This document shows positions 35,925 through 44,264 of a stretch of 64,000 nucleotides of DNA, piece after piece. How positions within the stretch are numbered: position 1 is the first letter of the stretch; the number at the start of each line of letters is the position of its first letter. The position numbers and the translations under genes are program-made. The notes beneath the pieces were generated by a model. It made no database searches. It was given only the letters and a program-made list of their open reading frames with translations, and was not told the DNA's origin. Source of the stretch: an uncultured Bradyrhizobium sp. (GTDB lineage Bacteria > Pseudomonadota > Alphaproteobacteria > Rhizobiales > Xanthobacteraceae); contig NZ_CANSMR010000011.1 of assembly GCF_947648125.1 (NCBI RefSeq), forward strand, positions 1 through 64,000, read 5' to 3'.

Positions 35925-37310
35925 TCAGCGCGGCTTGATCGTGAACACCGGAGAGCGGTTCGGCTGTGTCGTCACCACGCCGATCGGAAGCACCGGATCC
36001 TTGTCCGCCAGCGCGACGCGGAACGCGCCGATGATCCGCGCCAGCGCAAGCGTCGCCTCGACCAGCGCGAAATGCGCGCCGATACAGACCCGCGCGCCGA
36101 CGCCGAACGGCAGATAGGCGAAGCGATCGGGCGGCGTCTCCGTCATGAAACGCTGTGGCACGAACGCGTTCGGCTCGCGCCACAGCTTTTCATGCCGGTG
36201 CAACAGCCACGGCGCGATCAGGATTACGTCATGCTTCCTGACCGGACGGCCCGCGATGGTGTCGGGGCCACCTGCCGCACGCGCGATCAGGAACGCCGGC
36301 GGATAAAGCCGCATGGTTTCGTCGATCACCGCGCGGGTGAATTTCAGCCGTTCGATGTCGAGCGCGCCTGTCGTCGTCACGCTCCTGACTTCTGCTGCCA
36401 ATTGTTCCTGAGTGCCGGGATCGAGCGCCAGCAGATAGAGCGCCCAGAACAGCGCGGTCGCGGTCGTCTCATGGCCGGCCAGGATCATGGTCGCGACCTG
36501 GTCACCAAGCTGAGCATCGGTGAAGGCCTCGCCGGTCTCAGGATCGCGTGCGGCGCCCATCAGATCGAATAGGTCGCGGGCCGGCGCGTTGTCATCCTTG
36601 CCGGCGGCGCGACGCTCGGCCATCAGCTGGCCCACAAACGCAGTCCAGCGCTTGCGGAAACGGGCGCGCCGAAAATCCTGCAGGGTCGGCCAACTCAAGG
36701 GCAGCACGAGGTCCAGCATATGCGGCCGTGCCAGCGTGTCGCCATACTCCATCACGAAGTCGCGTAGCGCGGCGCCGTGACGATCCATGCCGAACGAGAA
36801 CATGGTGCGGCCGGCGATCTCCAGCGTCATGCGCTGCATCACCTCGCGCAGATCGACCGGGCCGCCGCTCGCGGCCTTCAGCTTGGCGATGGTCTCGTCG
36901 ACCACCGCAATCATGTACGGCACCAGCGTCGTCACCGCGCGCGGCGTGAACGCCGGCGCCAGCGTGCGGCGTTGATACTTCCACGCGCGGCCCTCGGCGA
37001 TCAGCAACCCCTCGCCCAGCATCGGACGCAGCACGCGGATGCCGGCCGGCGTGCGGGTGTAGTTCTCGTAATTGTCGACCAGTACATGGCGGATTGCATC
37101 CGGCGTGTTGAGGATGAAGCTCGAGCGGCCGAGAAAGCGGCCCTGGACGATGTCGTCCTCATAGGCGCGCTGGCCCCAGGTCTCGATCGGCGAGTTGCGC
37201 ATCACCCGCATCCGCTCGAACGCACCCATGTCGTCGGGGGCGCGCGGCGGGGCCGGCGGGACCAGGGGACGCCGCGTGACCGTGATGTCGTAGACTTCGG
37301 CTATGCTCAT
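35925..37310 (-). CDS. Cytochrome P450
   Basis: This 461-residue haem monooxygenase has all signature blocks: I-helix ILAGHETTATALFWALYLL, K-helix E-x-x-R in VIDETMRLYPPAFLIARAA, and the haem-binding loop YLPFGVGARVCIGAHFALVE with the cysteine ligand. No membrane anchor, so it is soluble and needs a separate ferredoxin/reductase; none is adjacent. The substrate is unknown. The start at 37310 has a GAGGACC ribosome site; 26 upstream codons were excluded. Same strand as the Tat hydrolase 84 bases upstream. Confidence 0.94.
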   Translation of the reverse strand: MSIAEVYDITVTRRPLVPPAPPRAPDDMGAFERMRVMRNSPIETWGQRAYEDDIVQGRFLGRSSFILNTPDAIRHVLVDNYENYTRTPAGIRVLRPMLGEGLLIAEGRAWKYQRRTLAPAFTPRAVTTLVPYMIAVVDETIAKLKAASGGPVDLREVMQRMTLEIAGRTMFSFGMDRHGAALRDFVMEYGDTLARPHMLDLVLPLSWPTLQDFRRARFRKRWTAFVGQLMAERRAAGKDDNAPARDLFDLMGAARDPETGEAFTDAQLGDQVATMILAGHETTATALFWALYLLALDPGTQEQLAAEVRSVTTTGALDIERLKFTRAVIDETMRLYPPAFLIARAAGGPDTIAGRPVRKHDVILIAPWLLHRHEKLWREPNAFVPQRFMTETPPDRFAYLPFGVGARVCIGAHFALVEATLALARIIGAFRVALADKDPVLPIGVVTTQPNRSPVFTIKPR

Positions 37311-37393
37311 GGTCCTCGCTTCCTGCCTCACGCAACGGCCGATCCGGCCATGCGATCCCGGCGCCACGAAGGCGCGCGGACCCTGCACAAGAC

Positions 37394-38755
37394 CTAATAA
37401 GTCAGCTCGGCGACTGCAATCCGGTTTTCCGATGCCGGCCAGCCCCGCGCCACGATGCGTTCCCCGTTGAAGATCGCAGCCACCGGACGGCCGACATCGG
37501 CTGCGGCTAGCCGCAACGTCGTCACCGCATCGGTCGGCACGCCGGATTTGAGATCGGCCGGTTCCTTGCCGTCGAACAGCACGATATCGCGCGGTAGCCC
37601 GAAATAGCCGCGCGGCCGTGACATCAGCATGATGGCGCCCGCACCGGCATCGGCAGGCAACAGCGGTCGCGCCGCGCGCAGATGCACGATCTCGGACGAG
37701 CGCGGAAACGACGAGCGATAAATATGCGTCGTCACTGCATTAGGCGAGGTCAACACGAATTCGAGCGGCCAGGATGGATCGACCTGTGCAGGCCCCCAGC
37801 GGCCGTCGGCGCCGGTCTGCGAGCTGTGCAGCGGACCACTGAGGCGCTCGCCGGTTTCCGCCGACACGTGATAGATGTCGACCGTGGCACCCGGCACCGG
37901 TCGATTGGTCGGCACGCCGCCGGGCGTGCCCGTGACGAGGCCGCTCAGCCTCACCACCGACTCCGGCACGATCTCGATCCGCGACGGCTCGTGCCCCGCG
38001 ATGAATTTGTAGATCTCGCGAAAGGCGCGCGGATGATACGCGGTCTCGCGATGATCCACCGCGCCGAGCACCAGATTGGTCGCGCCTTTCAGCGCCGGAC
38101 CTTCCGCGGTCACATTGGTCGGCGTGCCCGGCTTGCCGACGAAACGCCCATCGGCTTGCGCATATTTGTCGAGGCCATCACTGCGCAAGGTCAGGAATGC
38201 AGTGCCAGCAGTCACCTCGCTGTCGCTGTCGTTCAGCCCACGCAGGAACGGACCGCGCCCGTTGAACTCGTTGCCGAGCCCATCGTCCCAGGCATACACG
38301 CCGTGATTGGGCGTGCCACACAGCACCGCGTGGCTGATGTCGCCGCCGCCACCGTTCTTGATGGTGTTGCGGATGGCATTGCCGCCGCGCGAATTTCCGA
38401 CCAGCGCGATCCGCACGGCGCCGCTCTTCTGCTTCAGCTCCCTGATCGCCTCGGCGAGCTCGCGGCGCTGGTCCTCGGTCGAGGAGCGACCCGCCTGCTC
38501 GACCTTGTCGTCGGCGCGCGCCAGGGGATCGGTGAAGTTGATCGCGGCCATGCGCGCGCGCGGCACGCCGTTGGATTCCATCCGCCAGAGCGTCGTCAAC
38601 CAGAGCGCTGCGTGATCGCCATTGCCATGCACGAACAGGATCGGCGGGATGTCGCCGGCGGGTGCGGACTGCGCTAGGGCCGGGCCGCCAAGGCGGCCCG
38701 CCAGCAGGGACAGTGCGCCGGTCCCTTGCAAAAATCTCCGCCGCGACAGCGCCAT
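37394..38755 (-). CDS. Tat-exported alpha/beta hydrolase
   Basis: The 453-residue protein begins with a twin-arginine signal (MALSRRRFLQGTGALSLLAG) and a likely cleavage after ALA near residue 28. The hydrolase part has ILFVHGNGDHAALW, and the nucleophile elbow IALVGNSRGGNAIRN (G-x-S-x-G). A C-terminal beta-rich domain (residues ~265-453, beginning VRLSGLVTGTPGGV) looks like a carboxypeptidase-regulatory or Ig-like fold. It resembles secreted esterases or depolymerases; the substrate is unknown. Its gene is divergent from the MFS exporter gene. Confidence 0.82.
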   Translation of the reverse strand: MALSRRRFLQGTGALSLLAGRLGGPALAQSAPAGDIPPILFVHGNGDHAALWLTTLWRMESNGVPRARMAAINFTDPLARADDKVEQAGRSSTEDQRRELAEAIRELKQKSGAVRIALVGNSRGGNAIRNTIKNGGGGDISHAVLCGTPNHGVYAWDDGLGNEFNGRGPFLRGLNDSDSEVTAGTAFLTLRSDGLDKYAQADGRFVGKPGTPTNVTAEGPALKGATNLVLGAVDHRETAYHPRAFREIYKFIAGHEPSRIEIVPESVVRLSGLVTGTPGGVPTNRPVPGATVDIYHVSAETGERLSGPLHSSQTGADGRWGPAQVDPSWPLEFVLTSPNAVTTHIYRSSFPRSSEIVHLRAARPLLPADAGAGAIMLMSRPRGYFGLPRDIVLFDGKEPADLKSGVPTDAVTTLRLAAADVGRPVAAIFNGERIVARGWPASENRIAVAELTY

Positions 38756-38917
38756 TGGTCCCCTTCCCCAAGCCTTCCTTAGCTCTTTCAGTGCTTTAGC
38801 TGTGTCCTACAGCCCGTAAGGATACCGTAAACGCTGGACAGGACCCGCGTTTCGCGGGCATCAGTTGACGCAGCCGGAATCATTCGACAAGCCATAGCAG
38901 GCCAACCGGAACCGGAT

Positions 38918-40597
38918 ATGACCGAAGCGCGTGATCGACCCGACAGTATCACTGCACCGTTGCGGCATTCAATCTTCAGGCGAATCTGGCTCGCCAGCCT
39001 GCTCTCCAATCTCGGCATCCTGATCCAGGGCGTCGGCGCCGCCTGGGCGATGACGCAGATGACCGCGGAGGCCGACAAGGTCGCGCTGGTGCAGACCGCG
39101 CTGATGCTGCCGGTGATGCTGATCGCGATGCCGGCCGGCGCCATCGCCGACATGCACGATCGCCGCATCGTCGCACTGGTGTCACTGGCGATCGCACTGA
39201 CCGGCGCCACAACGCTGACCGTGCTGGCCTGGTTCAACCTGGTGACGCCGAACATCCTGCTCGCGCTGTGCTTCGTCGTCGGCAGCGGCATGGCGCTGTT
39301 CGGCCCGGCTTGGCAATCCTCGGTCAGCGAGCAGGTGCCGTCGGAGACGCTGCCCGCCGCGGTCGCGCTGAATGGCATCAGCTACAACATCGCACGCAGC
39401 TTCGGCCCGGCGATCGGCGGCATCGTGGTCGCATCCGCCGGCGCCGTGGCGGCCTTCGCCGCCAATGCCGTGCTGTATCTGCCGCTGCTCGTCGTGCTGT
39501 TCCTGTGGAATCGCGTCAGCGAGCCGTCGCGGCTGCCGCGCGAACGGCTGAACCGCGCCATCGTCTCGGGCGTGCGCTACATCACCAATTCGCCGTCGAT
39601 CAGGATCGTGCTGACCCGCACCATGGTGACCGGCATCATCGGCGGCTCGGTCTCGGCGCTGATGCCGCTGGTGGCGCGTGACCTCCTGCATGGCGGCGCG
39701 CAGACCTACGGAATCATGCTCGGCGCCTTCGGCATGGGCGCGGTGATCGGCGCGCTCAACATCAGCGAGATCCGCAGCCGGCTCAGCGGCGAAGCCGCGG
39801 TGCGAACCTGCGCGCTCCTGATGGGCGCAGCGATCGCAATCGTCGCCGTGAGCAAGCAGCCGGTGCTCACCGCCGCCGCGCTGGTCGTTGCCGGCGCGGT
39901 GTGGATGCTTGCGATCGCGCTGTTCAATATCGGCGTGCAGCTCTCGGCGCCGCGCTGGGTCGCGGGGCGTTCGCTTGCGGCCTTCCAGGCCTCGATCGCC
40001 GGCGGCATCGCAATTGGAAGCTGGTGCTGGGGCCGCATCACGGACCTCGGCGGCGTCGAGATGGCGCTGTTGATCTCCGCCGGGCTGATGCTGCTGTCGC
40101 CGCTGCTCGGCATCTGGCTTCGGATGCCTCCCGTCGGCGCGCGCAACGAGGACGCGACCGATACCCTGGCCGATCCCGAGGTGCGGCTGCAGCTGACCGG
40201 GCGCAGCGGGCCGCTGGTGGTCGAGATCGAATACCGGGTGGCGCAGGACAACGCCCGCGCCTTCCACAATGTGATGCAGGACGTGCAGCTCAGCCGCCAG
40301 CGCAACGGCGCCTACGGCTGGTCGATCGCGCGCGACATCGCCGATCCCGAATTGTGGACCGAGCGCTATCATTGTCCGACTTGGCTCGATTTCCTGCGCC
40401 AGCGCAACCGCGCCACCCAGATCGAGCGCGAGTTGCATCAGAAGGCGGCCGACTTCCACATCGGCGCCGAACCGATTCGCGTGCGCCGGATGCTGGAACG
40501 TCCGTTCGGCTCTGTGCGCTGGAAGGACGAGACCCCGGACCGCGCCGCCAAGGAGGTGATCCCGGTGGTCGCGACGGCGGCGGGAAGTAGTACGTAA
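38918..40597 (+). CDS. MFS exporter (EntS-like, MFS_3) with C-terminal ABM-like domain
   Basis: This 559-residue protein has 10-12 membrane helices in residues ~20-400 (for example FRRIWLASLLSNLGILIQGV, LPVMLIAMPAGAIADMHDR). It belongs to the 'transmembrane secretion effector' type of MFS related to the enterobactin exporter EntS. The last ~140 residues form a soluble domain (VVEIEYRVAQDNARAFHNVM, LWTERYHCPTWLDFLRQRNR) resembling antibiotic-biosynthesis-monooxygenase/NIPSNAP folds. The fused domain could bind or alter the exported compound (inference). No siderophore genes are nearby. Confidence 0.85.
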   Translation: MTEARDRPDSITAPLRHSIFRRIWLASLLSNLGILIQGVGAAWAMTQMTAEADKVALVQTALMLPVMLIAMPAGAIADMHDRRIVALVSLAIALTGATTLTVLAWFNLVTPNILLALCFVVGSGMALFGPAWQSSVSEQVPSETLPAAVALNGISYNIARSFGPAIGGIVVASAGAVAAFAANAVLYLPLLVVLFLWNRVSEPSRLPRERLNRAIVSGVRYITNSPSIRIVLTRTMVTGIIGGSVSALMPLVARDLLHGGAQTYGIMLGAFGMGAVIGALNISEIRSRLSGEAAVRTCALLMGAAIAIVAVSKQPVLTAAALVVAGAVWMLAIALFNIGVQLSAPRWVAGRSLAAFQASIAGGIAIGSWCWGRITDLGGVEMALLISAGLMLLSPLLGIWLRMPPVGARNEDATDTLADPEVRLQLTGRSGPLVVEIEYRVAQDNARAFHNVMQDVQLSRQRNGAYGWSIARDIADPELWTERYHCPTWLDFLRQRNRATQIERELHQKAADFHIGAEPIRVRRMLERPFGSVRWKDETPDRAAKEVIPVVATAAGSST

Positions 40598-40651
40598 TTC
40601 TCAGTCGTCATTCCGGGGCGTCGCGGAGCGATGCACCCGGAATCTCGATGG

Positions 40652-40867
40652 CTACTGCCCGTGATCGGTGAGCGTTTGCTGGCAGGCCTTGCTGAGGCGG
40701 CTGCGATGCTCCTTCAGGCAGGCCAGCACGGCCTGATCGCCCTCGCTGAGATGGGCGCGGCAGAACCGCGAGGCGTCGCGTGAGCAGGCATCACGCCCCT
40801 GCTGCTGTGCCGAAGCGGCCGACGTCAACAGAACCAGTGGAACGACGGCGAACAGAAATCGGGTCAT
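40652..40867 (-). CDS. Small secreted cysteine-rich protein
   Basis: The 71-residue precursor has a signal peptide (FLFAVVPLVLLTSAASAQQ) and a ~50-residue mature part with four cysteines in the pattern C-x7-C-x12-C-x11-C: DACSRDASRFCRAH, VLACLKEH and SKACQQ. The same pattern appears in the neighbouring gene at 40979. Resembles the 'cysteine-rich repeat' exported proteins of proteobacteria; function unknown, possibly periplasmic metal or stress related. Confidence 0.75.
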   Translation of the reverse strand: MTRFLFAVVPLVLLTSAASAQQQGRDACSRDASRFCRAHLSEGDQAVLACLKEHRSRLSKACQQTLTDHGQ

Positions 40868-40978
40868 CTCTCAAAGCCTCTAAGGAATCAAACGCCGGTT
40901 CTATAGCGTTTCAGGGTCGCGAAGAAGCTTAGAACGGCGGGCCAGACCAGCCGGTTCCCTGTTCGATGCAGCGCAAGA

Positions 40979-41269
40979 TCACTCCGCCGCGGCCCTGCGC
41001 TGCGCGGCGAGATCGCGATCCAGCACCACGCGGCAGCCGCTGCTCAGCTGGGAGCGATTCTTGAGCATGCAGGCGGTGATCCTGGGGATGTTCGGGATCT
41101 CCGCGCTGCACAGGCGGAACGCGTCGCCCGAACACATCTGCTGTGCCTCGGCGCTGAACGCAAAGCTCGCGGTCGACGACAGTACGGAAACGGTGGCCGC
41201 AAACGCCAACGCGACGCTGGCCCTGCGAACGGCACCCTCCAGAACCTGGCTCTTCAAGACGGTGGTCAT
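40979..41269 (-). CDS. Small secreted cysteine-rich protein, paralogue of the previous one
   Basis: This 96-residue precursor has a signal peptide (residues ~15-38, VALAFAATVSVLSSTASFAF) and then QQMCSGDAFRLCSAEIPNI, ITACMLKNRSQLSSGCR. The C-x7-C, then C-x11-C spacing repeats that of the gene at 40652. The start at 41269 follows GGGAG; 33 upstream codons were excluded. The two genes are on the same strand, 111 bases apart, and probably arose by duplication. Confidence 0.75.
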   Translation of the reverse strand: MTTVLKSQVLEGAVRRASVALAFAATVSVLSSTASFAFSAEAQQMCSGDAFRLCSAEIPNIPRITACMLKNRSQLSSGCRVVLDRDLAAQRRAAAE

Positions 41270-41487
41270 GATCGGCTCCCATCGGCACCGCAAATGGCGG
41301 GGCCCGTTGTTTGATGGGTCCCATCCTGCACGCGAGCGAGCTGACCGACTGTGATGGTCATCACGCACGCGTAAGCCGCACTTTTTCTTGTCCTTCCGGC
41401 GCCCTGTTGGGATCGCGTTAAGACCTTGTTGGCATTAATCGCTCGTTACGGGTGTGGCGTATCCTTAAGTTCCGAGAGAGTGTAGCG

Positions 41488-42549
41488 ATGCGTAGTGCGT
41501 TGGGCCTGATGCTGGCCAGTGTTGTAGCGGCGATTGTGATCGCCGGCGTGTGGTTCTGGACCTCTTCGCCGCGTGCCGACGCGGCTCCTCCGCAGACAAC
41601 TGCCGCAGCCAAGGCCGAGCCGCTTCCTGCGGCAGCGGCAAAGCAGGCTGCCAGAGACGATGTCGAGACGACCGCCGCGCTGTCGAAGCGCGCCGATGCC
41701 ACCCAGGCGGCAGCCCCGGCCCCGGCCGCTGCCCCCGCACCAGCGCCGGCCCCGGTCGCGGCCATGCCCAAATGCGCCAATCCCGATGCGCTCGGCATCA
41801 GCCGCACCGTCGTGGTCGACACCACAGGCGGCCCGGGCTTCGGCTTCCTGCAGTACAAGCAGTATGACTTCCTGACCGACCATGAGGTCGTGCTGACCTT
41901 CGACGACGGTCCGTGGCCGACCACGCCCGCCGTGCTCAAGGCGCTGGCAGACGAGTGCACCAGGGCGGTGTTCTTCCCGATCGGCCTGCACACCACCTAT
42001 CACCCGGACATCCTCCGCCAGGTCGCCGCCGCCGGCCACACCATCGGCGCCCACACCTGGTCGCACGCGCATCTGGCGAGCAAGAAGCTCACCGAGCAGC
42101 AGGCCAAGGACGAGATCGAGAAGGGTTTTAGCGCGGTGAAGCTGGCGCTGGGCAGCAACCCCGCCCCGTTCTTCCGCTTCCCGGCACTGGCGCACACCCC
42201 GGCGACGACCGCCTACCTCGGCACCCGCAACATCGCGATGTTCTCGGTCGACGTCGACTCCAACGACTTCAAATCGAAGAGCTCGGACGAAGTGATCAAC
42301 AACGTGATGACCAAGCTCGACAAGGAGCACAAGGGCATCATCCTGATGCACGATTTGCAGAAGCACACCGCGCAGGCACTGCCGACGCTGCTGCGCAAAC
42401 TGAAGGCAGGCGGCTACAAGGTGGTCTGGATGAAGGCCAAGACCCAGATCGAGACGCTGCCCGAATACGACGCGATGATGGCGAAGACCGAGAAGCCGAT
42501 CGCAACGGGTCGGCCGATAGGCAACGTCGTGCAGACGGTCGCCGAGTAA
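41488..42549 (+). CDS. Polysaccharide deacetylase (CE4 family), membrane-anchored or secreted
   Basis: The 353-residue protein has an N-terminal membrane segment (residues ~5-23), then a long Ala/Pro linker to ~100, then a NodB-homology domain. The metal-binding Asp pair is in VVLTFDDGPWPTTP, the two histidines in GAHTWSHAHLAS, the motif 3 Arg in FFRFPALAHT, and the closing motif in GIILMHDLQKHTAQALP. CE4 enzymes remove N- or O-acetyl groups from chitin-like oligomers or peptidoglycan. The extracytoplasmic location suggests a cell-wall or exopolysaccharide substrate. A strong terminator follows. Confidence 0.9.
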   Translation: MRSALGLMLASVVAAIVIAGVWFWTSSPRADAAPPQTTAAAKAEPLPAAAAKQAARDDVETTAALSKRADATQAAAPAPAAAPAPAPAPVAAMPKCANPDALGISRTVVVDTTGGPGFGFLQYKQYDFLTDHEVVLTFDDGPWPTTPAVLKALADECTRAVFFPIGLHTTYHPDILRQVAAAGHTIGAHTWSHAHLASKKLTEQQAKDEIEKGFSAVKLALGSNPAPFFRFPALAHTPATTAYLGTRNIAMFSVDVDSNDFKSKSSDEVINNVMTKLDKEHKGIILMHDLQKHTAQALPTLLRKLKAGGYKVVWMKAKTQIETLPEYDAMMAKTEKPIATGRPIGNVVQTVAE

Positions 42550-42579
42550 CGCAGCCCACACATTGAATACGCTCAACGC

Positions 42580-42620
42580 AAAGCGCCCCTGGATCCGATC
42601 CGGGGGCGCTTTCGCTTTCT
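42580..42620 (+). terminator. Rho-independent terminator of the polysaccharide deacetylase gene
   Basis: A ten-base stem AAAGCGCCCC / GGGGCGCTTT closes a loop with a smaller GGATC-GATCC hairpin. TTTCGCTTTCT follows. It lies 31 bases after the stop codon. Confidence 0.8.
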
Positions 42621-42805
42621 GATCGCAGCCACCTTCTGCTGGTCCGACACGGCCGGACGACCTTGAAGGCCTATGCGCCTTCGAGAGTGGCGCGATCGCA
42701 GCCGGTAGCTGCGGCTCCTACCAAAATATCGAAAACAACCCCATGCAAAGTAGCTGCCGGGTGCCGGCGCTCGACAAGGCAACTTGACCCGTCGGACAAA
42801 TCGGG

Positions 42806-42861
42806 GATGCCCGGGTCATTTTGCTTGAAGGCGCGCCCTCGCGCGCCTGCCCGGGCATGAC
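42806..42861. repeat. Partial GATGCCCGGG...CCCGGGCATGAC repeat
   Basis: GATGCCCGGGTCATT and GCGCGCCCTCGCGCGCC followed by TGCCCGGGCATGACG form a nested hairpin related to the elements at 6306 and 18475, with a different middle. The remaining gap 42621-42877 shows no gene. Confidence 0.55.
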
Positions 42862-42877
42862 GAAACTGAACTCGTGG

Positions 42878-43083
42878 CTACCAGTAAATCCCGTGGCGAT
42901 GTAGCTCGCCGATGATGCGGCCCTCGGTCCAGCGCCGCGCGTGGCGGCGATAGCTCGACCGGTGCGAGGTCGCCGGCTGCTCGCCTGCCGGCCTGGCGTC
43001 GGGCACCATCTGCGGCTGGACGTTGGCCGGTTGCACCGGCGCCTGCTGCACGGTCGGCTGGGTTTGCGGGGGATGGTGCTGAG
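42878..43083 (-). pseudogene. ORF remnant next to the island junction
   Basis: The frame encodes a Gln/Pro/Val-rich stretch (PPQTQPTVQQAPVQPANVQP) and a basic C-terminus (RWTEGRIIGELHRHGIYW). No ATG with a ribosome site is found before the att repeat at 43084-43100. Upstream of that repeat the frame runs into island sequence. It may be the tail of a gene that lost its start, or a non-coding frame. Family not recognised. Confidence 0.3.
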
Positions 43084-43100
43084 GAGTGGTGCCGCAAGAG
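43084..43100. other. Distal attachment-site copy (17-bp tRNA-Thr 3' end repeat)
   Basis: GAGTGGTGCCGCAAGAG is identical to 47430-47446, where it forms the last 14 bases of tRNA-Thr (with CCA) plus three flanking bases. It is in the same orientation, 4346 bp away, and marks the far end of the inserted segment. Confidence 0.75.
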
Positions 43101-43102
43101 AC

Positions 43103-43432
43103 CTGCTGGCCCTTCCGCTCGTTGAAGCGAAGGACCCCGCATGGCCACAGTGGTTCGAAGCGGCGGGCTGTCCCACCCCCAACATGACAAGCCGCCCGGC
43201 TCTGCGTTTGGCTGGCCGTGATTTCTACGGTCAAGCGGCCCTCGCGGGCCGAGGAGTCGCCTTACTCACGCCGGAACTGTACGCGCGAGAGTTATCGACC
43301 GGGCAGCTTATGCAGCCGTTCTCGACGGTGATCGACCTTGAGCCGCGAGCCTATTGGTTCGTTTATCCTGCCTCCCGAAAACGATCTCGCCCTATCCGGC
43401 TGCTCCAGAATTGGCTTGCGGGTAGAGCGTGA
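43103..43432 (+). pseudogene. Truncated LysR-family regulator (C-terminal fragment)
   Basis: The frame starts immediately after the attachment repeat and encodes ~109 residues typical of the end of a GcvA-like LysR effector-binding domain: LPLVEAKDPAWPQWFEAAG, AALAGRGVALLTPELYAREL, GQLMQPFSTVIDLEPRAYW. The helix-turn-helix domain and the first half of the sensor domain are missing, and no start is present. The break at the island end shows that the gene was cut when the island was formed or reduced. Confidence 0.8.
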
Positions 43433-43502
43433 ACAAGGTCAGAGCTATCGAGGCTTCTTTCCGAAAGGTATCGCAAATTTCGGGATTTTGCGAAAAGGAC
43501 GC

Positions 43503-43928
43503 ATGGAATTGAGCATATCTTCAACAACGTCGCGCGATCTTTCCGGAATACGCGCCGTAGCCCTCGTGGCGCTCGGGTTTTTCGGCGCGTTTCTAATCCC
43601 ATCTGCTTCCTTTGCTGACAGCAGAAATGGAGAGCGAATTTTTTCGTCGAGATGCGCTATGTGCCATGGAACTGATATTAGAGGCACAGGGCCATTAGCT
43701 ACTAAAAGCGCCCCTCCCACGCCCGATCTTACAACACCTGCATTCAGGCAACGCCTAGTCGATTACCCAGGCGTCATTATTTCATCCGTAATACTCCGCC
43801 CAAACGGAGACCTAATTCCGAGGACCTTGCGAGAGAATGGCGTAAGACTTCCTGCATTTACATGGACAGTTAAGGATTTCCGAGATCTAAATGAGTATAT
43901 GACTGGCATAATTTCTAGAGGCAGATGA
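43503..43928 (+). CDS. c-type cytochrome, small, exported
   Basis: The 141-residue protein has a signal peptide (residues ~17-38, AVALVALGFFGAFLIPSASFA) and one haem-attachment motif CAMCHG in GERIFSSRCAMCHGTD. A likely Met ligand lies in the C-terminal helix (DLNEYMTGIIS). It would be a periplasmic class I electron carrier. The base composition is clearly less GC-rich than the flanking chromosome (many AT-ending codons), supporting transfer. No partner oxidase or dehydrogenase lies in the island. Confidence 0.8.
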   Translation: MELSISSTTSRDLSGIRAVALVALGFFGAFLIPSASFADSRNGERIFSSRCAMCHGTDIRGTGPLATKSAPPTPDLTTPAFRQRLVDYPGVIISSVILRPNGDLIPRTLRENGVRLPAFTWTVKDFRDLNEYMTGIISRGR

Positions 43929-44075
43929 TCGCATCGCCGCAAAAATCCTGACTTTTCGGTGAGGGTAGCGGCGAATTGAAATCGCTCAACAATCTCCGTC
44001 GCAAAATTTAGGCGCAAAAGTCGGCCAACTGGAGGGGACTTTTGCGACAGCCGCTTGGCACTTCCTCACTTTGGG

Positions 44076-44177
44076 GTGCAGTCGACGGTCGCCAACCGGA
44101 TCTGGGCAACCGGTCTCGCAGCCGGCGCGTTGATCGCGATTGCGATCATGAGCGGACTGTGCCGATCTAGAGCATGA
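44076..44177 (+). CDS. Very small hydrophobic ORF, duplicated near the island's other end
   Basis: A GTG-started 33-codon frame reads VQSTVANRIWATGLAAG then ALIAIAIMSGLCRSRA, that is, a short polar start and one hydrophobic helix. A diverged copy of the same sequence, including VANRI, ATGLAA and AIAI, is at 47285-47375 at the opposite end of the island. Conservation of the reading in both copies suggests that it once coded for a small membrane peptide. The end overlaps the AGCATGATC repeat. Confidence 0.35.
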   Translation: MQSTVANRIWATGLAAGALIAIAIMSGLCRSRA

Positions 44178-44222
44178 TCCGCAAAAGTGTGTAGCGGCCT
44201 TCCGAAAAGATCATGCTCAAAA
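44168..44222. repeat. AGCATGATC...GATCATGCT repeat inside the island
   Basis: AGAGCATGATCCGCAAAAGTG is followed by GTAGCGGCCTTCCGAAAAG and ATCATGCTCAAAA, the same build as 2502-2575. Because the family is otherwise chromosomal, it implies that the island came from, or has long resided in, a related genome. The rest of the gap 43929-44264 has only the small ORF above. Confidence 0.7.
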
Positions 44223-44264
44223 CAAAGAGATAGAGCGGGATGATCGAAGAAAAGACGTCCCGCT

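Noticed and set aside
34525-36117. A 530-codon open frame on the plus strand
   Set aside because: It is antisense to the class III cyclase and the P450 gene, both with complete motifs.
43084-43100. Second tRNA-Thr gene
   Set aside because: Only the last 14 bases of the tRNA are present; no D-arm or anticodon arm follows.
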